A stretch of 64,000 nt of DNA from Protea cynaroides (Eukaryota; Streptophyta; Magnoliopsida; Proteales; Proteaceae), in assembly GCA_028583415.1 (NCBI GenBank), contig CM053266.1, positions 78,317,237-78,381,236 of the forward strand. The letters run 5' to 3'. Position numbers and translations under genes: made by a program. Numbering within the stretch: position 1 is the first letter of the stretch; each line of letters begins with the position of its first letter. Under the pieces are notes generated by a model that worked only from the letters and a program-made list of their open reading frames with translations, did not search any database and had not been told where the DNA came from. This document shows positions 46,015 through 58,231 of this stretch, piece after piece.

Positions 46015-48755
46015 ATCTGTGTATAGATTATCGAGACTTAAACAAGCTTACCATCAAGAATCGGTAAGCTTTGCCCAGGATCGATGATTTTTTTAATCAA
46101 TTGGAGGGTGCTAGTGTCCTTTAAAAAGTTGACCTCCGTTCAGGCTACCACCAGTTAAAGATCAAAGGGAGTGATATTCCAAAGACAACATTTAGGATGA
46201 GGTATGGACACTTTGAGTTTTTGGTGATGTCTTTCGGGTTAACGAATGCCCCGGCTTCCTTCATAGAACTGATGAATCGGGTATTCCATGAGTTCTTAGA
46301 TAAGTTTGTCATCGTCTTCATTAATGACATACTCATCTACTCATCTGATAGTGCAACCCATGCCGAACATCTCAGATTGGTATTACAGAAGCTAAGGTAG
46401 GAGAGATTGTATGCCAAATTTAAGAAGTGTGAGTTTTGGCTCAATCAAGTAGCCTTCTTGGGTCACATCATCTCTGCTGAATGTTTGGCAGTAGACCCTG
46501 CTAAAGTTAGTGTAGTTATGGAATGGAATATGCCAAAGACAGTCATAGAAGTTAGGAGTTTTCTGGGATTGGCTGGTTATTACCGGAGCTTCATTAAAAA
46601 TTTCTCCTGCATCGCAGTACCTTTGCCAGGGTTAACAAAGAAATGAGTGAAATTTGTTTGGATTGACAAGTGTGAAGAAATTTTTCAGATGTTAAAACAA
46701 AAGCTTGTCTCCACACCCGTCTTAACCATTCCTTCTGATAAGGCACCGTTTATGGTATATACTGATGCATCTAAGTATGGCTTAAGCTGTGTTCTGATGT
46801 AGGATGATAGGGTAATTGCCTACGCCTCGAGACAACTGAAAGTTCATAAAAAGAACTACCCTACTTATGATCTAGAGCTTGCCGCCATCGTTTTTGCCTT
46901 GAAGATATGGTGACACTACCTATATGAAGAGTAGTTTAGTGTGATGTTAGATTACAAGAGGCTAGTCTACCTGTTTAACCAAAAGGAATTGAATATGAGA
47001 CAACAAAAGTGGCTGAAATTACTAAAGGACTATGGTTGTGATATCAAGTACACCTAGGAAAAGCTAACATGGTAGCTGACGCATTGAGCAGGAAAGCTTA
47101 GTTTCACGCCTAGAAAATGATTCCGAATCTTTTGATCATGATGAGGGGCATTATATGGCTTATACACTGGTCACTGCTCCACTTTAGGATAACGAGGCTT
47201 CCACCACAGATGCTTTAGCTATAGATTGGGTTGAGGTTGCATCAGCTTTGCTCAATGCCTTAACCATTCAACACACCTTGATGGATCAGATTAAAGAAGC
47301 AATTAACAATGATATGTATCTGAAGACCCTTAAGCAAGATCTTGAAAAGGGAAAGCAGGACCCAAATATTTCCTTGGATAGTATGGGAATGATCAGATAC
47401 AGGGGCAGAATATATGTGCCTGAGACTGTTAAGGAATTGAAAGAGAATGTCTGATTGAAGCACACTCTTCTCCTTTCACCATGCATCCTGGTAGCACCAA
47501 ATTATATCAAGATTTGAAGAAAGCTTATTGGTGGCAAGGTATGAAGGCTGATGTAGCTAACTTAGTGTACAAGTGCCTTACTTGCTAGCAAGTCAAGGCA
47601 GATTGTCAAAGACCGCCTGGTTTACTTCACCCATTACCAATTCCAGAATGGAAATGGGATCATATCACCGTGGATTTTGTAACTGGGTTACCTTTAACTT
47701 TGAACAATGTTGATGTAGTTTGGGTAATCATAAACGTCTAACTAAGGTGGCTCGCTTATTGCTGTTAGACCATAGTACACCATGATAGATTGGCTAAGCT
47801 CTATGTAGACAATATAATAAGATTGCATGGAGTGCCAGAAAGCATTGTGTTCGACAGAGATCCCAGATTTACATTTAAGCTATGGGATAGCTTGTAGAAA
47901 GCAATGGAAACATAGTTAAAGTTCAGCACTACCTTCCACCCTGAGACAGATGGACAGTCAGAGTGCACTATGCAGATATTAAAAGAGATGTCCCGAGCTT
48001 GTGCCTGGGATTTCAAGGGCAGCTGGGATAAATACTTGACACTTATGAAATTTGCCTACAATAATAGCTTCTAGGCTACCATTGGCGTTGCTCCATTCGA
48101 GGTATTATATGGCAGACGATGTAGGATACCCCTGTATTGGAATGAAGTGGGAGAGGGCAAAAAACTGGGGTCAAATATTATCGAGGATACTTGTAACAAA
48201 GTGGACCTGATAAGGAAAAGGATTAAAGCAGCCCAGAGAAGGCATAAAAGTTATACTGATGTATGGTGTAAGGACCTAGAATTTCAAGTTGGGGACAAAG
48301 TGTTCCTGAAGGTATTATCCTACCGTGGTATTCGTCATTTTGGCACGAAAGGGAAATTGAGTCCCAGATACATTGGTCCTTTTGAGAACTTAAGGAGAAA
48401 TAGAAATGTGGCGTATCAGTTGGCTTTACCTCCAACATTATCTAAAGCTCATGACGTATTTCACATTTCTCTTCTCAAGAAGTACATCTATGATCCATCT
48501 CACATCTTGAGTGCTGAGGTTCCTCATATAGACCGGGACTTGTCATGCATCGTGGAGCCAGTAGCAATCTTAGACAGAAGGTCCAGCAATTACGGAATCG
48601 TTCTATCCCTTATGTAAAGGTCAATTGACATAGCTACACCATTGAAGAAGCCACTTGGGAAGGTGAGAACAAGATGCGGGAAAAGTATCCGCATTTATTT
48701 CGAAGAACCAGGTATGCTCTAATTTAGGGGATAAACTTCTTTTAAGTTGGGGGAT
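46015..48755 (+). pseudogene. Chromovirus (Tekay-like) pol, from inside RT to the end
   Basis: Begins within RT (VRLCIDYRDLNKLTIKNR-like), with [31 protein letters not shown] (active-site FVDDI changed to FIND), RNase H ([43 protein letters not shown]), integrase zinc domain (HPGSTKLYQDLKKAYWW, CLTC then a stop), core ([22 protein letters not shown]) and C-terminal part (AHDVFHISLLKKYI). In another frame near 48634-48700, EEATWEGENKMREKYPHLF is the chromodomain tail. About ten stops. A polypurine tract at 48742-48754 precedes the 3' LTR. Gag, protease and the 5' end are missing. Confidence 0.85.
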
Positions 48756-48975
48756 TATAAGACCCGCACTCGAAATCCACTACTAACCCGGATTCCTCTT
48801 GTGCCAAGTCTCAACACTCAGGCCGACGAGGTATTTAACACGGATCCGATGGACATCGAGCCTTAGTGAGCCTCTTTATACATACAAGATAATTTAAATG
48901 CACTAGGATTGACCTAAGGTGGCCCCACATACATCCCAATGCATATGAGCCATCCTACTGATTGAAGGACTGTAA
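48756..48975 (+). mobile_element. Start of the chromovirus 3' LTR (first part)
   Basis: TATAAGACCCGCACTCG matches the TGTAAGACCCGCAC start of relatives with one change. Interrupted at 48975 and resumes after TGTAA at 61387. Confidence 0.75.
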
Positions 48976-50425
48976 TGTCACACCCCAATTTCGACTGAAC
49001 CAGAAGTGTGAGTGAATTGCCACTAAACCAATGGTTCACACCAGGATCTCAATAAGATCGTATCCACTTATACATACCATTGCACATGATCATAATAGAT
49101 TATAAATAAATACAGCGAAAGTTTTAAATTAAATGAACTGAGTATTCTATTGATAAATAAAATAAATTATCCAATTATCCAAATACCAACATGTAAATAA
49201 ATATCTTTACATTGTTTATAAAATCCAACTGAAATAAATAAAATAAGCTAAATCAAGAATATCCTAGAGGTACACGTAGTAAGGGCACTCGCATAAAGCG
49301 TCATGGTCGTCCTCCCATGCTTGCACTTCCAAAGCAGCAATACCTCCATACACTGGACCATCCATGTAGTCCTCTATAGTGTAACCTGCATCAACATCAA
49401 AAAACATGTATATATACAAGGGTGAGTTCACAACTTAGCTCAGTAAGAAAATCAAATAATGCAACAAGCAATATGGATGAGTGACATTCACATTTGGTCT
49501 GGTTTGTAAGTATGCAATGTGCTATAGAAAGGATTGGCAGCCACCGTACCTCTATACACGAGTGTATGAATCCATCCAATAGTTCAAACACTATTGTCGT
49601 CCGACATACACCCACTATGGAATAGAGATAGAGCTAAAGTGTCCGGATCACACACACCCAATACTTCCCCTGATATCCTATCCATACCAACACGTAAGCC
49701 CCTATTGGCGAGGGCTTGCAAACTGGGTTCGCAACTAATCAATCCTATATGTCATCACAGTAGGCCCTATCCTAGCATAGCTCACTATGGCATAGAGATA
49801 GGGCTCGAGTCTGGTGGCCAGGCCGAATACCACAGTGCCATGTCCTCCCCCTAATACCCTACCCGCACCCAGCATGTTAAGATAGCAGCGATACGTAAAG
49901 GTGTCAGTGTGAGAAATGATCCAAGATCCTAGGCCATTCCCATTCCAGACACCAATGAAAACCTTCACATGCTTAATAATCACATCCTAGCATAGCAAGT
50001 ATGCATGAACAATACAATAACTGGAAGTAAAGATGACATGTGATTATGCACAAACACCATTCCACAGAACAATAATTATTAACAATGTTTTACTGTCATT
50101 AAGTTATTAGGGTTTAGGTCTGATTCCCTTATCTGACGCTTGATTGCTAGCTTGCTCTACATCACAGAGTCCAAACATACTATCACAAGGTCCTACATGA
50201 CATTAAAGTTTAGTTAAAAATTGTTCCATAGGTTTTACGTTGGTAAAAAATCAACTGGGTAAAAAACCAACCCATTTTGGACATACCGATTGCATATACT
50301 GGTCGTAGGTCACTGTACAGTGGTGTGACTGGTATAGTCGACCGGACAGCCTTGGCAGGCTACTCGAGAGGTACCGATCACATATACCGGTCGCACATAG
50401 TGCCACCGGTATGGTCAACCTGTAT
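48976..50425 (-). mobile_element. Solo Tekay-type LTR, left part
   Basis: The plus strand starts TGTCACACCCCAATTTCG at 48976 after TGTAA. Includes the frame 49264-49398, modules near 49624 and 49790, the hairpin near 49700, and a motif module with ATACTGGTCG (50279-50425). It continues at 60652-61386 beyond a nested element. Total about 2,185 bp. Confidence 0.85.
49264..49398 (-). other. Conserved LTR-internal reading frame, copy 6
   Basis: 44 codons and TAG. DVDAGYTIEDYMDGPVYGGI at the start, CECPYYVYL at the end. Confidence 0.45.
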
Positions 50426-52800
50426 TGCCACATCCCAATTCTGGACTAACCAAAATGGTGTGATGAACCGTTAATAAACCAACGGTTTAACCAGGATCTC
50501 GAATAGGCTATCCCAATTTTTGTTAAACCAAAATACATTCCACATTAATCAGAGGTAATAAAGTAAATAGCGGAAGTCTTACAGATAATGAACTGAGGTC
50601 TAGTCATGATAAATAATTAATATTCCATTTATCACCAAGTAACCAAAACATAATTTAATACATATCACAATATTCAAATACAAAAATTAAACACTAAGCG
50701 TATCCATAGTTGAAACGCTCGCTTAATGAATCACAATAGTCCTCCATAGCTTGCTCATCATAGCCGCCACCTGTTCATATGTTGGCGTGTCGACATAATC
50801 TTCAATCATAATACCTGCAACATCAGAAACTAAAAGAATTACGCGCGCGAGGGTCATCTCTCCAACTTGAGCTCAGTGAGAAAATAAACCAATGCAACAA
50901 ACATATGCATGCATTCAATTCATATCTGTGGTCTGGTATATAAGTTTGCATGTGCTATAGAAAGGTTCGGTGCCCGCCTCACCTCTATACACGAGTGTGT
51001 GAAGCCGCCCAAAGGTTAACGTTTATTGTCGTCCCACATGCACCCACTATGGAATAGAGATAGAGCTAAAGTGCTTAGGACCACACCGCATCACACTTCC
51101 CCTGATACTCTAACCATACCAACACGTAAGCCCCTGCTGACAAGGGCTTGCAAACTGGGCTCGCAACTAACCAATCCTAATGTCAAACAGTGTACCCAAG
51201 GCCTCACCCCAGCATCCCTCAATACATCTATAGAGATAGAGCTAAGGCCCCCCGGCAGAGTTGAAGACTATACGGTCCGAGACCACCTCCCCTGATACCC
51301 TACGACGTAATAGTTCTGCTAAGGTAATGGCGATACGACAATGTCAGTGGATAAGACTTGAGTAGAGATAGAGCTAGAGTCTGGTGACCAGGCTGAACCA
51401 CAATGTCACGTCCTCCCCCTGATGCCCCACTCGCATCAAGTACACTAACCACACACAAACATTCACATGCCTATTCCTAGCATCATCATCATCATCATGT
51501 TATAAATAAAATTAAATATGCATGAACATTAATAGCAGGAATATTGGATGACATGTTGAATGTACATTACAAGCATACACGCATAGGATCAGTCATGGCA
51601 TTGGACTCAAGAAATAAAAATAGTTTATTATTAGCCAATTAGTTTAGGTCTTGTTTCCTCACCTTTGCTTGAGTGTAGATCCTCTTTCAAGCTTTAAGAA
51701 TCACTTTTATATCAATAGGAAAACCTAACAAGTCGATAGGTTTTAGTTGGAATTCATTCCGATAATTTTAGGCTTGCTGTTAAGCTAGGGTCGCAGGACG
51801 GGTCGCAGGTAGTGTAGCAGTTTTCTGCGGTCCCAGGGTGTAGGGTCGATGCTAGGGTCGGATGTTCCATCGACCCTAGGTGCGACCGCAGCTTCCCAGG
51901 ACTTCCCAATGCTAGGGGTCGATCCTGTGGTCTAGTAGGGTCGATTCCCAATCGACCCTGGTTTGAGTCAACCTTTTCATCCTACAGTCCATTCTTTCAT
52001 GTTTGGGTCCTTTGACTTACTTTTATAGTTCATTCTATGATTGTTCTATGGCTCAAAACTCCAAGTTACTCACTTTTCATAGTTTTCCATGATTTCCATT
52101 GGAATTTATCCATGGATGGATGATATTAGGGTTTCTCCTAACCTAACTTCATCATAATCTATTCTAAGCTTTCAATTTAGATACGGATTGAGGTTCATAC
52201 CTTCTGTAGTATGAGTTTCAAAGATTTCTCTGAGCTTCTTCTTCTTCCTTAGCCTTTTCTTCAAGTTTTCCTTCTCTTCCTCTCTTCCTTCTCTTCTCTT
52301 TCTCTCACTTTCAATTAGGGTTCTAAAAGGAGTGAAAGAGGCTTAGGGACGTCCTATTTATAGAGGAAAACCTCCCAAAATAAGTCCCATTGAGTTTAGG
52401 AAAGGTCCCAATTGAAATTAGGAAAGTTTTCTAATTTTTGGTTCGTACTGGTTTTGTTGTTTTCCTAGGGTCGATGCTAGGGGGTCGATGAGGGGTCGGA
52501 CAATCCGAGACCCCTGCGACCCCACGACCAAAAAGTCATGGGTTGGACTTCTTTTGAGGTGGGGTTGACCCTGCCTATTTGGGTATGCGACCCTACCCTC
52601 ATTTTGACTATTTTTGAGTTAAATTTCATATCGGGTCTTGGGTTTCTTCACGCACTTGGTCCACTTGGCTCGACCATGATATGTATACTGGTCACGACAC
52701 AAAATGTAAGGTTAGACCGGGTTCATGGCGTGCGGGTCTTACAACTCCACCACCCTTAAAAGAAATTTCGTCCTCGAAATTTGAACGTACAGATCTTACA
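50426..52800 (-). mobile_element. 3' LTR of the nested element
   Basis: On the minus strand it starts TGTAAGATCTGTACG at 52800 and contains a second start TGTAAGACCCGC at 52743. TATA box 52355-52362; frame copy 50694-50824. Ends (plus) TGCCACATCCCAATTCTG. Confidence 0.85.
50694..50824 (-). other. Conserved LTR-internal reading frame, copy 7 (one-base shift)
   Basis: DVAGIMIEDYVDTPTYEQVA, then a one-base loss, then DEQAMEDYCDSLSERFNYGYA in the next frame and TAG. The shift is shared with copy 8. Confidence 0.4.
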
Positions 52801-52816
52801 ACTCCCCCCTCCTTAA
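52801..52816 (-). promoter_or_regulatory. Polypurine tract of the nested element
   Basis: The minus strand reads AAGGAGGGGGGAGT directly before the LTR start, preceded by AATTTCGAGGACAAAATTT, the usual end of Tekay pol. Confidence 0.75.
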
Positions 52817-54589
52817 AATAAATTTTGTCCTCGAAATTTGAATTTAGGTGGGAATTATATTTTCGCATTGCATCTTCTTCTTTTCATGCAATCTTCTCCA
52901 CGTCTTGTCTTCGCCAGATTATCTTTATATAATAATTATTCCAGTTTTTGAGATGTTGTACCTTCCAACTAGTGAACTAGGCTGGTACCACTTCAATAGT
53001 TAAATCTTCTATCTAATCCAGTGGATCAGTGGTCAATACCTTTGATATGGATTTCCAACATACTTGTTCAATTGTGATACGCAAAATACGTCATGCGCAC
53101 TAGACATGGACAGCGGTAATACTAGTTGATATGCAACTTTTCTATGTCTCTCCACAACTTTACAAGGTCCAACACATATATAGGATCCCACTTTCCCTTT
53201 TTGCTGAACTTCTTCAAACCATACATAAGTGATATCTTCAAGAACACTTTATCACTTATGGCGAACTCGAGGTCTTCGTGTCTCTTCTGTGAAACTTAAG
53301 CTATCTTGGCCCTTTTCTTTGATCTTGTCTGCTACTCGACAGGTTTCTTCAACAGACTCAGGTCTTACCATTCCTTATTCACCAACTTTATTCCAAAACA
53401 AAAGAATTTGACATTTCTACCGTACCATGCTTTATAGGTGACATCTACATAGTAGCTTGGTAGCAAATTCAATCCACATATAGCTTAGTTAGCCGCTCCA
53501 AAGCATACCGAGGTCGTATAGCAATGGAATGAGTTATCTTCCTAAGGCGATTAACAATCACCCAAACCATGTCAACCGATCTGGAAGTCAGTGGCAAATC
53601 ATTGACATAGTTCATTGTACTGTAGTTTCACTTCCAGACTGGCTTCGATAGTGGTTATGGTAAGCCATGTTGGTCTTTGTCTTTCAGCCTTTACTTGCTG
53701 ATAATTCAGACATTGAAACATGCATCTAGCCACAACTACTTTTATTCCCTTCTACCAAAATAATCTCTTCATGTTTTGGTATATATTATACTTCTAGAAT
53801 GTATCCAATACGGAATAGAATGGGCTTTTAACATTATCTTATATCTTATGATCAGCATTTTTCACTTCAGGTATACATAATCATCCTCTGTATCATAGGA
53901 CCTTTTTCGCATTCGGAGTAAGTCAGGGTTTGGTTTTCCTTCCTCTAAATCTGCTTACACCGTTCTTATATATAGATCTAACAAAATTGCTATTTTTACT
54001 TCATCCATCAATTCAGAGATGATCTTTAATGCTAGAAGCGCAGCCGACAAACTATTACTCCATAAGTTCATCCATAAATTCTCTCTCAATTGGATCATCA
54101 CGAGTTTCTATTATATGTTACTCTCCTTCCTAATCAAAATCTATTGTTGCGAAACATAAGGCAGCATCTATACTGGTTCCTTCCTCGGACTTCATAATTC
54201 CCTTTTTACTTAAGGCCTTAGCTACTACCTTAGCCTTGCTGAGATGACACTGTATATCACAAGCTTAATCCTTGACCAATTCCAGCCATTTTCTTCTCTT
54301 TATGTTCAACTCTTTCTAGTGAAGAGATAAATAAAACTCTTGTAAGCCGATTTAATTTGAAATTCTTCTCTGTATAGATAATGTCTCCAAGTCTTGATTG
54401 CATGAACTACAGTTGCTAACTTCAAGTCATGAGTTAGGTGATTCTTTTCATGCTCCTTCAGTTTTCTTGAAGCATATACAATCGCTTATTTACCTTGCAT
54501 CAACTTGCATCCTAGATCCAATCTGAAAGCTTCGATGTTTAGGGTAAACGATTTTCCTGGTGTCCGAATGGTCAAGATGGGAGTTGATA

Positions 54590-55330
54590 TCAACCTTACT
54601 TTAGAATCTGGAAACATTCTTCACACTTGTCAGTCCAATTAAACTCCTCTCCCTTCTTGGTTAGCTTGGTAAGAGGTATTGCGATCCTAGAGTGGTCCTC
54701 CATGAATCGTCTGTAATAACCAGATAAACCCAAGAAACTTCTGATCTTTGCAATATTCTTTAGGTGTTTCTCACCATATGATTACTTTTTCTTAATAGGG
54801 TCCACTTTAATCCCTTTTTATGATGCTACGTGATCTAAGAGGATCACTTTGTTTAATCAGGTCTCCTATTTCTTGGACTAGGCATAAAGCTTTTCCCTTC
54901 TCAGTTGTTGTGAAGCTGTTCCAAGATTCGTTGTATGAGTTGCTTCATGCTTGGAATAAACTAAAATATCATCTATGAAAACTATGACCAACATGTCCAA
55001 CATGTCATGAAACACCCAGTTCATCAGCTCCATAAAAGATGTAGGGGCATTGGTTAATCTAATCATCATAATCGAGAACTCAAAATTTCCCAATCCCGAT
55101 TCTAAAAGCTATTTTCAGAATATCGTTGTCTGAATTCTTCTGCTGATGATATCTTGACCGAAGATTAATCTTAGAAATTACCTTCGCTCCTTGCAACTAT
55201 TTAAACAAGTCATCATTCTGAAGTAGTAGATATCGATTCTTGATCGGGAGCTTGTTTAGTTCCCAATAATCTATACATAATCTGACATTACCGTCCTTCT
55301 TTCTCACGGATTGCATTGGTGCTCCCTGTG
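54590..55330 (-). pseudogene. Reverse transcriptase remnant of the nested element
   Basis: From 55330 leftward: [42 protein letters not shown], then FEFSIMMIRLTNAPTSFMEL (55090-55030) and VFIDDILVYSKHEATH with the active-site aspartates. The thumb and RNase H start continue to about 54600. Several stops and shifts. The remaining gag, protease, integrase and chromodomain regions are too decayed to place, apart from a proline-rich gag-like stretch at 57433-57194. Confidence 0.75.
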
Positions 55331-57623
55331 ACACAATACTTAGCCAATTAGAACCCTTGTCTAATAACTCCCGTAGTTGAGTCTCAATCCCTTCAACTAC
55401 ATAGGAACTACTCTATAGATGCCTTTGACACAAGTATCGTCCTTGGTAACAAGTCGATGATGAACTCGGTCATATGATCAGATGGTAACCCAGGTAAGTC
55501 TCCTGGAAACACATTGGAAATTTATACATCAGATCAATATCTTCCATCTGTGGTGCTTCTTGGGTAACGTATACCACAGATACCATATATCCAACTTCTT
55601 TCTCTTCAAAGCATCTCTTTGCCTTTAGCATAGAGAGGATCAGCCTTCACTTCTTGGCAACTTACTTCCAACAAAACTAAATTATATGTCGTCTTTATTC
55701 TTGAATGATAACATCTTCTATGCACACAACTACTTTGTAGAGTGTTGAGACAACCAGTCTATTCCCAAGATGACGTCAAAGTCTACCATCTCAAGTCGAC
55801 TCAGGATGCATCCAAAATCTGTCCATCCATATGATTTGGACATTGTTCGTAACATTCATCCCATACAACATCTAGTCCAAAAAGGGCTTGAACTAGAAAA
55901 TCTAGTGTAACGGTCTTAAGAGCTTGTCTAGTTCCTTTATCTCTTAGTTTTTCATAGACTATTGCTTAAAATCTCATATCTTGAAAAACTCATTAGCTTA
56001 TATTTCCTTTATCACTGCTGTTCTACCCTGATCTCTTTTTCATATACCTCGAAAAATATCTTATGATTGTTACTTCATATCCCAAGTCTATCTATAAGCA
56101 TTAGGGTATATGCTTATAAATTCATTAATCCAACCAAACTCTTTTGGTCTTTACTTAATCATCTCACTCGACATTTGGCATAGCCCAGTATTACTTATAC
56201 TAATCTGAATACTATCAATGCCAAAAATTTGACTTTATCCTTGTATCCACTCTTAGATTTGCTTTTAAGAATCTTCTGCTTTGTCAAAATTCATACCGAT
56301 ATAACCATCTTTAACTTTACTTGAGTGCTATCTACTCTTTTCTAGTTACTCTTGATAGTTTTTATTTTTTGCTCATGCACTCTTTTATAGACATGACTCA
56401 TATCCATCAAATCAGTAATCTCAAAATAGATTCTCCATTACTTCATCTGAGGTTTATTGGCCATAACATTTAATCTGAATCCAATCATCTTTCTTCCAAT
56501 AATTCCATTATCACTAAACATCTTATCAATGAATGTCGAGAAATATAAGAATCAGAATGTTTATCCAAAACAATTCATTTCCTTCTTTCAATTTAGTATG
56601 CCGACAAACACTTTCTTTATCTAATGAACTTAAGTTTAAAGGATTAGGAGTAAATCTGTGGTAATCCAACCGGCATTAAAAGGTCGTTAAGTTGCACGTG
56701 GTCCAAATACATGGAAATAGAGGTTTTATAATTCTTAACCTCATGGTTACAGGTTCTATTGAGTGTATAATGCCATTGGTCAAGGCACTATAGGAATAAA
56801 TCTGGAGAAAGTTTTCGTACATCAGTAAATCAGGTAAAATCAAAAAGATGTACGCTCAACATGATTAAACATTTAACTGTTCATTCCGTTCATATCTCTG
56901 TTCATATTGTCAATCATGAGAGTGGCTCAGTTTGGTATAATTAGGACTAATACTAAAGAAACAATATCTATAACTTCAATTGACAGGTTAAATCAAGAAG
57001 GTATCCTGTCAAGGTACGAGATTTTAAAATCAGGTATGTGCATCATCTATAATCATAAGAGTAAATCAATAATGCACCGCATCCTATATAAACTTATCTA
57101 TTTATAAGGTTACAATAGATTTGATCCTTTGCTGAAAACGTTTAAGGCTTTGTCTTCAGAAAATATTCCTCAATCTTTGGTCGGATCATTTTTTCATGAT
57201 GCAGCTATCCGATACATCGGTGGTTGATAAGGGTAACCACCTTGATACACTGCTTGTTGTGCACCAAGCTTCTGCACTGGGGTGTGCGTTACTGGGACTT
57301 GCTGTATGGTAGGCACTGTGTTATAGGTAACAGGTGCTGGGGGTACAGTGTTGATACCAATTAGTACTGTACATGGCTTGACTCGGAGGTGTTGATGTAA
57401 CATTGGCAACTTGGGTAGTAATTCACATTGCAACTTGCATAGTCGGTCTCATCTATTGTTGCTCATGTATTTTGTCTAGCTAAATTTATTACAATCGTAG
57501 CCAAGGTACTTGGTAGTCCAGGTGATTGGCTGGAGTGGCCTGGTTGTTCACCTCATTTGATTTGCTTTAATCTAATTATCATTATTTAGCATCTGCTCAT
57601 ATGAGTTTTCACTACTCGTTCTC

Positions 57624-57734
57624 GACCCAGATAGTGGTGGGGTCGAGTTGCAACATCTTCTTAATGCTCAGCGGGCAATGGATCAGCTTGTGGTGGATCT
57701 CATTCTGAGTCTCCATGTCACCCAGGAGTATAGC
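57624..57734 (+). pseudogene. Antisense reading frame between primer site and gag (nested element)
   Basis: Plus strand: DPDSGGVELQHLLNAQRAMD, QLVVDL, then LHVTQEY. Aligns with 18226-18438 (EAQRATDQWVVAL ... LHTTQEQ) in the same sense and place, about 500 bp from the LTR. Shorter and more decayed. Confidence 0.35.
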
Positions 57735-58215
57735 TTTATCTTCTTCTAGTTACTCTTATTCTTAATGTATGGCCATTATTTTCTTATCTCTGTTGGATTT
57801 AGCCCGAGATCTTTCTCTTTATCTCTATAGGGATTTTGACATTACTAGCCATTTTCCTTCTTCCTTTGTCATAGATCGAGTTTCACATCTTGTGAGTACC
57901 AAATCGGTATTCCAATTTCTCTACTTTACAGATGCTCCCTTCTTGATACTGTACTATATCTTTTGTATACTTAGGTAACTGCCCGACTTATAGATAGTAC
58001 CCTATATTATTTGTATATCAGGATAAATTTTGGTCTTCTCTTTCTGTTTGAGTGTATATATATGGTTTCACCTTTTATATGTACATTATTGTCTTGTTTA
58101 AGTTCGGTCTCAACCAACATAGGTGCTTATGTGGGTTTGTATTAAAGCTTTTAATTATCCTAACTCAGTTCATGGACTCCAGTGGAAGTATTCAGGTTTC
58201 ATGGGAAGGTCTGAG

Positions 58216-58228
58216 AGCTCTGATACCA
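58216..58228 (-). promoter_or_regulatory. Primer binding site of the nested element
   Basis: TGGTATCAGAGCT on the minus strand, three bases from the LTR end; initiator-Met tRNA type. Confidence 0.85.
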
Positions 58229-58231
58229 AGT

